Below the pieces are notes generated by a model that was not told the origin of the DNA, made no database searches, and saw only the letters and a program-made list of their open reading frames with translations. Positions 59,361 to 64,000 of a stretch of 64,000 nt of DNA are shown in pieces; the stretch's first letter is position 1, and each line of letters starts with the position of its first letter. This stretch comes from Periplaneta americana (taxonomy: Eukaryota; Arthropoda; Insecta; Blattodea; Blattidae): positions 117,600,121-117,664,120 of the forward strand of contig NC_091125.1 in the NCBI RefSeq assembly GCF_040183065.1. The letters are read 5' to 3'. The position numbers were made by a program, and so were the translations under genes.

Positions 59361-59509
59361 TTGGATTTTGTTGCTTGTAGCAGAAGCGAAAATTGAGTCC
59401 AATACAGCCAGAAAGAAAGAAGAAAAAGTATTAGGTCTATAATATTGTTCTTTGTTTTACATACCATATTTTTAGCAGGTTTCTGTGGAATAGTAATGTA
59501 AGGCTTAAA

Positions 59510-59662
59510 ATGGTACCCAAAGGAGATTATTATTTACTTCTGTTAATTTGGAATTGTATTTTTAATATTGGTATACTTATACAAGGAACTGATGTTAAAG
59601 GATTTGATGACACAGTTCTCTTCAAAATTAATTGGCCTGGAAGAAGTGGAAATGAATTACTC
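59510..59662 (+). CDS. ERLEC1: ERLEC1, exon with start codon (signal peptide and mature N-terminus)
   Basis: ERLEC1 (XTP3-B) is an ER-lumenal lectin that recognises trimmed N-glycans on misfolded proteins and delivers them to the HRD1/SEL1L ubiquitin ligase for degradation. This exon gives 51 codons. MVPKGDYYLLLLIWNCIFNI with GILIQG is a signal peptide with a hydrophobic core at residues 9-23. The mature start includes FDDTVLFKINWPGRSG, matching the conserved DDTVPFKINWPG of the family. This ATG is the only one after an upstream in-frame stop at 59,432. The donor GTAAGT at 59,663 leaves phase 0. I am confident of identity from this motif together with the later MRH exons. Confidence 0.88.
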
Positions 59663-59971
59663 GTAAGTAACCACTTTTAGCTTTTTGGAATTTTTTTTAA
59701 GTTTTGTCAAATATATTAATAGTAGCTCCAGTGATTTTAATCAACGTTGTATCGTACGATTATCAAAAATAAATCGAAACTACAGAGTAAATAGCTGTCA
59801 TCTTACAGTTCACACACGTATTTTCTTGCTGCCGGTTGAAAGTCATCAGGGATTAGTATTCTACTTATCTTAGACCGTTCCGTCCTCAAGGCTCAAAAAA
59901 CTGGGGCCTCTTGAAAGTCAAGCTTTAATTTTATGATAATATAGATAAGTTGATTGGTTTCATTGTTGCAG
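59663..59971 (+). other. ERLEC1 intron 1 (309 bp)
   Basis: GTAAGT donor and CATTGTTGCAG acceptor. No repeat recognised. Confidence 0.85.
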
Positions 59972-60061
59972 GACACATCAGATGCTGAACCTTTAGTAGT
60001 TACAACTGAAAATAATGAACGATACAAATGTTTATTACCACATTTTCAAGAGAAAGAAAAG
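59972..60061 (+). CDS. ERLEC1: ERLEC1, exon 2
   Basis: Thirty codons in phase 0 on both sides: DTSDAEPLVVTTENNERYKC and LLPHFQEKEK. The VTT...E+YKCLLP segment corresponds to the conserved MTTAHKEKYKC-ILP region just ahead of the first MRH domain in animal ERLEC1. The exon runs from the acceptor TTGCAG to the donor GTGAGA at 60,062. It is short, but the phase, splice sites and motif all agree. Confidence 0.88.
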
Positions 60062-61217
60062 GTGAGAGTTTCATATTTAATTTTGTGATCAGGATTAGCA
60101 ACGGGTTAGTTTTGGTTTACCTTGTATACTGTACGTTTTCGACAGTTATACCAAAAACCTGAACAGACCAAATCTAACCTCTCACTAATTCTCAATGAAG
60201 TTCGCCATTATCGACCAACGTTTTCTACACAGTTACCGATATTTATTAAGCCTTAAGAATTATAATGAATTCAATGGCATCGTCAGAATTAGTAGTAGTA
60301 GTAATGCTGTTACATAAGATATTGGCACAGTCTAGTACATTCAGTCACGAAGCTCAATACGTAGGGAATATGAAACCAGTGACAGTGGAACTAGCGAATA
60401 GGGATTACGTAGACTGGATACTGAGCGAATTTTGCTGTTTTGTTTTTCTGTGTGCATATGCTCCGTCAGGGTTTAGTTCAAATTTCAAGCGTTAGAGATT
60501 AGTGTAATCGAGCACACGCTAGAGTTCCTCGATAATGAATGTAAGAGTTGAGACACAGGACACAGTATGTTCTCTATACTGTGCACAGGATCCAAACGTC
60601 GCGTCGCCTACTTTGTTGCATAATCCAGTAATCCAGTAACGACTTTGCTTCCAATAAATTCAAGTTAACAGCTTCGATAGAAAAGCTGAGAAACATCTGC
60701 TCTATAAAAAAATTATAGGTAAGCAGATTTTTTCAGCCTACGAGCATTTATAGCTTAGCTTCGCCACTAGTTAATTCCTTCTTTAAAAACGGAAGAGGAA
60801 ACTCGTTTATTGCTCACTGACATTGCAGTCATAGCCCCACATCTGTAAGGTCGACCCAAGAGCAGGTAGATTTCATTTAAGAAAATGGCTTTTAGCAAAT
60901 ATATTGACCTCATGCTAACATCACTGCTATCTCTTTTGAATATGTATTTCATTAGTCAATTTACTGTTTTTCTAGTAAAATCAATTATATTTCATGTGTA
61001 ATATTCCTGGTTGAATCTACCTAAATATAGGAAAAATTGCTGTACATAATTACTTCATGCCAAACTTCATCTAAATATGATAGATGCAAGGAACTTGTTT
61101 AGATTTTTGTACTCTTACATTACTTTTCTCTTTATAGTTGATACAGTGAGTAAGTAATAAGTAAAAGAAAATTTTAACGATACTGGTATTATTTGTAATA
61201 CATTGTACTATTTCCAG
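60062..61217 (+). other. ERLEC1 intron 2 (1.16 kb)
   Basis: GTGAGA donor and CTATTTCCAG acceptor. I see no coding exon or clear repeat in it. A 76-codon frame at 60,265-60,495 has no splice sites at phase or family motif. Confidence 0.85.
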
Positions 61218-61298
61218 GATTCTATTGACACCTACAATGGACCAAATCCATTAGAGCTCTTGGCACCATTGTTCACCCAGTCTTCTTGTTCGTACAGA
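61218..61298 (+). CDS. ERLEC1: ERLEC1, exon 3 (start of first MRH domain)
   Basis: Twenty-seven codons: DSIDTYNGPNPLELLAPLF and TQSSCSYR. The YxGPNPxELLxPLFxQSSCSYR motif is specific to ERLEC1 and opens the mannose-6-phosphate-receptor-homology (MRH) fold, with Cys of SSCSYR as the first disulfide residue. The acceptor is TTTCCAG and the donor GTGAGT at 61,299, phase 0. Confidence 0.93.
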
Positions 61299-61534
61299 GT
61301 GAGTAACATACACGCAAGTAGTAAAATGGAAAAGTAAATAGTCTACCACTGGGCTCAGCCAAATTGTTGAGACCTAGTTAACCCAAATTTAATTTCCATT
61401 ATGTGACGTCTTCCATGGAGACTGCTTGTAATCCTTTGTTTTGTTTTTCGCCATGCTGACCACATGACAAAAAACCCTTTCTAAGTATCAGTATTTTCTG
61501 CTAATACAAAGTCCTTATTCACCGCATCTGTGAC

Positions 61535-61910
61535 TATTGTGCTAGCATGCTGGCCTTTCGTCCAGATGGCCCGGGTTCAATTCCCAATCAGGTCTGGATG
61601 GAATTTGTAATATGTTGTACTATTTCTAGAATTCAACAGACGAAGTTTTTCTCGGGGTACTCCCATTTCCCTCTTTCCACCAACACTCTTCACTTACCCC
61701 TCATTTCATCAATCAACTGTAATAGTGAAAATAGGTTGGGATGATGTCTGGGGTTGTACGGTTTCCAATTTTGACCTAGGTTCTAAAGGCTTGGAACTCC
61801 AAGCTCTCCAGACCATCCATCGAACTTAGACAGTCATCGCATATAGACCTAACGTCTTAAGTGCAAGGATCAATCCTAGATCCAGCCCTCGTGAAATCAA
61901 TCAATCAAAA
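61535..61910 (+). repeat. tRNA-derived SINE
   Basis: GTGCTAGCATGCTGGCCTTT (A-box region) and GGCCCGGGTTCAATTCCCAA (B box) head a body including GAAGTTTTTCTCGGGGTACT, CTGGGGTTGTACGGTTTCCA and GGCTTGGAACTCCAAGCTCT. The end near AAATCAATCAATCAAAAA suggests a short A-rich tail. Situated in an ERLEC1 intron on the coding strand. Confidence 0.65.
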
Positions 61911-62251
61911 ATCTGTAATTGGAATGCTACAGTAGGTTAGTTCTCAAAGGAAGAAAAGCAAAGTGATGAATTCACTAAACTCTTATTGCACTCCTAGGCT
62001 TTACTTACATAAAAAAACACAATTTCATTAAAACATAATAACAGTTTACTATGCAGTATTTGTTAAACTGAAAATGAAACTCTCAATCACATACTATATT
62101 ATAAAATCTCGTAAGTAAAAATTAACCAGCAAAAATGGGCAGTAGCAGCAAAATATACAGGAAACACCATGAAATTGTTTTTTCCATGTTTGAAATGGAA
62201 TTATGAGTAAAAACAACTTTGTTGTTTCTCAAATTACAATAGTCTGGTTAT

Positions 62252-62317
62252 CTTCATCATTACGATGTTTGGTGACGTATACACGTCTGTTGATGTGACA
62301 TATTAATGAATCTCATT
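62252..62317. mobile_element. 66-base insertion with 14-bp target duplication
   Basis: AATAGTCTGGTTAT occurs at 62,238-62,251 and 62,318-62,331. The 66 bases between include TACGATGTTTGGTGACGTAT and GTCTGTTGATGTGACATATT, which match one arm of the hairpin at 23,733-23,828. The long duplication suggests a truncated retroelement inserted by target-primed reverse transcription. Confidence 0.75.
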
Positions 62318-62371
62318 AATAGTCTGGTTATTATTAGGCTAAAAACTACAACTTGATTGTTCCTTCACCAG

Positions 62372-62507
62372 TTAGAATCATATTGGACATATGAGCTGTG
62401 TCATGGACGATATGTGCGGCAGTACCATGAGGAGCGTGAGGGCAAGAAGATGAAGCTGCAAGAGTACTATCTGGGCAAGTGGAACAAAACACAGTTCGCC
62501 AAACTCA
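62372..62507 (+). CDS. ERLEC1: ERLEC1, exon 4 (first MRH domain, glycan-facing segment)
   Basis: Forty-five codons and one base: [39 protein letters not shown] and TQFAKL. ESYWTYExCHGxxxRQYHEE is the core MRH signature shared by ERLEC1 and OS-9. The aromatic YW and the Gln of RQYH belong to the positions that contact mannose in active MRH domains, and Cys of ELCHG is a disulfide partner. EYYLG closes a conserved strand. The acceptor is TTCACCAG and the donor GTAAGT at 62,508. The split codon joins exon 5 as Asn. Confidence 0.95.
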
Positions 62508-62742
62508 GTAAGTCAAGTATCATGTGTGTCAACTAAGTGTTAATTATTTTCACGTGACGTTCAAAAAAGATATTCATTTATGGCAATATTGCTTTCCATT
62601 TTTCGTGAACCTCTTCTTACTCTATTTTTTGATCACCTGAAGACGAAGATAGAGCTACTCTTCGAAACGTGATTTTTTTTTTTTCATCACCAGTAATGAA
62701 AAAAGTCAGTCTACACCTCATCTTAATAAAAACTGTTTATAT

Positions 62743-62880
62743 GCAGGGTGATAACTCTGATCTGTGCTTTGGGAATCAGTTCTATAGGTTATTTTGAGCA
62801 AAGAGAGTTATATATGAACATAGGTCTGGTGATTAGTATTTAAGGAGCTACAGCTGTTCGAATTCTAAGAAAGTAGAAAT
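62743..62880 (+). repeat. Possible single end of a mariner-type MITE
   Basis: GCAGGGTGATAACTCTGATC then GAGCAAAGAGAGTTATATAT and GAGCTACAGCTGTTCGAATT follow the layout of the terminal repeats at 57,023 (CAGGGTGATTC..., a GAGCAAA block, a GAG-TAC block) without being the same sequence. No opposite end is found, so this is weak. Confidence 0.3.
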
Positions 62881-63339
62881 AGTTGTGAGCGGAATTAAAG
62901 GGAATCAAAAATACACAGAAAGATTATTATTTAAAAAAAAAACATGGAACACAAAACAAGCAGTTTAAAAGTAGATTTTCAAATATAAGATTGGAGTGAT
63001 ATTCAGCAGGGATCTAAGTGGAGGCATTCTTTAGAACAATAACATAACTACAAAATTTTGAATTTGAGGTACAGAGCATCAAACATTTTAGATCTGGAAC
63101 GATAGCATTGTGCAGAGGACATTGAGATATTTCTAGAGGGTGCTGTATTTGTTGGAGAAAAATAATAATATTGTTAGGAGGGAGATGTGTTATTAAGGAT
63201 TCAATATAGATATGTTGAAAACAGAAAAATGATGTAACATATGTTATTCCAGGGAATGCCTCAGTTCCTGACACCTTCAATTTCATGTGAAGGTTGTTAT
63301 TCTCAGTGTTTAGTTTTACAATGTTGTCTTTGGATTCGA

Positions 63340-63540
63340 AGTGTTCAGTTCCAAACCCAGCTGAGAGTAATGGATTTTTAAGGACAGTATGGGAAGGGAA
63401 ATAAAATTAGAAGTTCTGTACTGTAGATTTATGATATATGGAAGAATCTTGATCCAGACAAAATTGCTGGTTAGTTGTCTCCATTATCACAAATTTAATA
63501 CTTTGTGGACAGATGTCTCTGCAGGTTTTCATATTTATAT
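63340..63540 (+). repeat. Dispersed repeat (SINE-like), copy C
   Basis: AGTTCCAAACCCAGCTGAGA, GTAATGGATTTTTAAGGACA, GTAGATTTATGATATATGGA, AGAATCTTGATCCAGACAAA, TTGCTGGTTAGTTGTCTCCA and GTGGACAGATGTCTCTG follow the same order as in 1-370. This copy supplies some parts missing from copy A. Confidence 0.6.
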
Positions 63541-63594
63541 TTACTACATTGTCGTACTTTAATTTTTATTGTAATTGTAATTGTAATTTTATTG

Positions 63595-63685
63595 TTCATA
63601 TTATAGTTGTAATCCCCTGGTAGAGGGGCAGAGAAGGCCTGACGGCCTTATCTCTACCAGGTTAAATAAATAAATACTACTACTA
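63595..63685 (+). repeat. Retroelement 3' tail with hairpin
   Basis: CCCTGGTAGAGGGGCAGAGA followed by AGGCCTGACGGCCTT and ATCTCTACCAGGTT can fold as a stem (CCTGGTAGAG with CTCTACCAGG) around an inner AAGGCC/GGCCTT hairpin. It ends in AAATAAATAAATACTACTAC, typical of a LINE-derived 3' end with a simple-repeat tail. The coding body is absent. Confidence 0.6.
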
Positions 63686-63795
63686 CTACATCATTGACAA
63701 AGAAAGTAGATCTTAACAAGCATTTCTTGCTTGAATTATGAACAAATTTTTTGGGTGGGAGAATTTTGTCTGAAATCTTGCGTACTTGTTGACAG

Positions 63796-64000
63796 ATGAC
63801 GAACTGAGTCGTCAAGAGCACGACAAGGACTTAAAGGCATCTGATGATGTGCCAATGAAGAAAATCGATGGGTTGAATATGCCTTATCTACAGGTGAACA
63901 TGAGTGATGGCACACTATGTGACCTGAATGGCAAGCCACGGCTCACCAAAGTGCTGTATGTTTGCTACAGTCATGGCAAGCATGATATCTTCTCACTCAA
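63796..64000 (+). CDS. ERLEC1: ERLEC1, exon 5 (partial, runs off the window)
   Basis: After the split Asn codon: DELSRQEHDKDLKASDDVPM, KKIDGLNMPYLQVNMSDGTL, CDLNGKPRLTKVLYVCYSHG and KHDIFSL to the right edge. The (S)DGTxCDLxxxPRxTxVxYxC signature continues the first MRH domain. The Cys residues are its disulfide partners and the Arg of PR is a family glycan-contact position. The remaining contact residues and the second MRH domain lie beyond the window. A CAG-GTGAAC inside the exon could mimic a donor, but the conserved motif continues through it. Confidence 0.94.

Larger units (their letters stand above)
59200..59509 (+). promoter_or_regulatory. ERLEC1: Probable ERLEC1 promoter and 5' UTR
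   Basis: Immediately before the start codon, an AT-rich landscape gives way to a GC-richer, CpG-containing stretch (GAGCCGCGGAGCTCGGCCGC near 59,231 and onward to about 59,400). It contains UPRE-like and ERSE-like motifs, listed separately, and no TATA box that I can assign. A stop in the ERLEC1 frame (TAG at 59,432-59,434) with no ATG between it and 59,510 limits the coding start. A TTTTTAGCAG at about 59,470-59,479 could be an acceptor for a spliced 5' UTR exon. The transcription start is not determined. Confidence 0.5.
61299..62371 (+). other. ERLEC1 intron 3 (1.07 kb)
   Basis: GTGAGT donor and TTCCTTCACCAG acceptor. Contains a SINE (61,535-61,910) and a 66-base retroelement fragment (62,252-62,317). 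Confidence 0.85.
62508..63795 (+). other. ERLEC1 intron 4 (1.29 kb)
   Basis: GTAAGT donor and CTTGTTGACAG acceptor. Contains a possible mariner-type end at 62,743, repeat copy C and a retroelement tail; 62,890-63,300 shows nothing else. Confidence 0.85.

Noticed and set aside
59225-59467. Minus-strand frame in the ERLEC1 promoter
   Set aside because: No motif; it overlaps the probable promoter, and GC-rich sequence easily stays open.
60265-60495. Extra ERLEC1 exon in intron 2
   Set aside because: Conserved family sequence runs directly from exon 2 (YKCLLP) to exon 3 (YNGPNP); the frame has no splice sites in phase.

Overview
The window is animal nuclear DNA, most likely insect. It is AT-rich, with GT-AG introns of 0.3 to 4.2 kb and dense transposon debris. 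No bacterial, organellar or plasmid signals were seen. The two host genes, the tRNA-derived SINE families with (ATT)n tails, and the mixture of mariner, hAT and Jockey-like elements fit a large-genome polyneopteran. A cockroach or termite is my best guess, but this is inference only.

Two host genes are supported, both on the + strand. (1) The 3' end of a phospholipase C-beta gene has five coding exons between 16,321 and 27,434. They encode about 285 residues of the charged, coiled-coil C-terminal domain, ending at a TGA. Every exon junction keeps phase. The X/Y catalytic barrel, PH, EF-hand and C2 exons must lie upstream of base 1. (2) The 5' half of ERLEC1 (endoplasmic reticulum lectin 1, XTP3-B), an ER-associated degradation lectin, has five exons from the ATG at 59,510 to the right edge. 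It encodes a signal peptide and most of the first MRH domain. The 300 bases before its ATG are locally GC-richer and hold motifs resembling unfolded-protein-response elements.

Layout: 1-16,320 is non-coding, probably PLC-beta intron, and holds nested DNA transposons (a roughly 4.8 kb hAT-type element containing a 1.29 kb element and a 1.49 kb mariner-superfamily element with a broken transposase) plus two fold-back elements. 16,321-27,434 holds the PLC-beta exons, with a mariner remnant, a hAT MITE, a 350-base pyrimidine tract, SINEs and fold-backs in the introns. 27,435-59,200 is intergenic or alternative 3' sequence with no convincing host gene. It contains Jockey-type and other LINE remnants, several SINE families, fold-backs, and a 2.9 kb DNA transposon whose DUF7869-like ORF is split by a SINE with a clear 12-bp target duplication. 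59,200-64,000 is the ERLEC1 promoter and exons, with small retroelement insertions in the introns.

The two genes do not work in one pathway: PLC-beta acts in Gq signalling at the membrane, and ERLEC1 acts in glycoprotein quality control in the ER lumen. No RNA gene, CRISPR array or operon is present. The tRNA-like sequences are SINE heads. All family assignments come from reading motifs by eye, without database searches.
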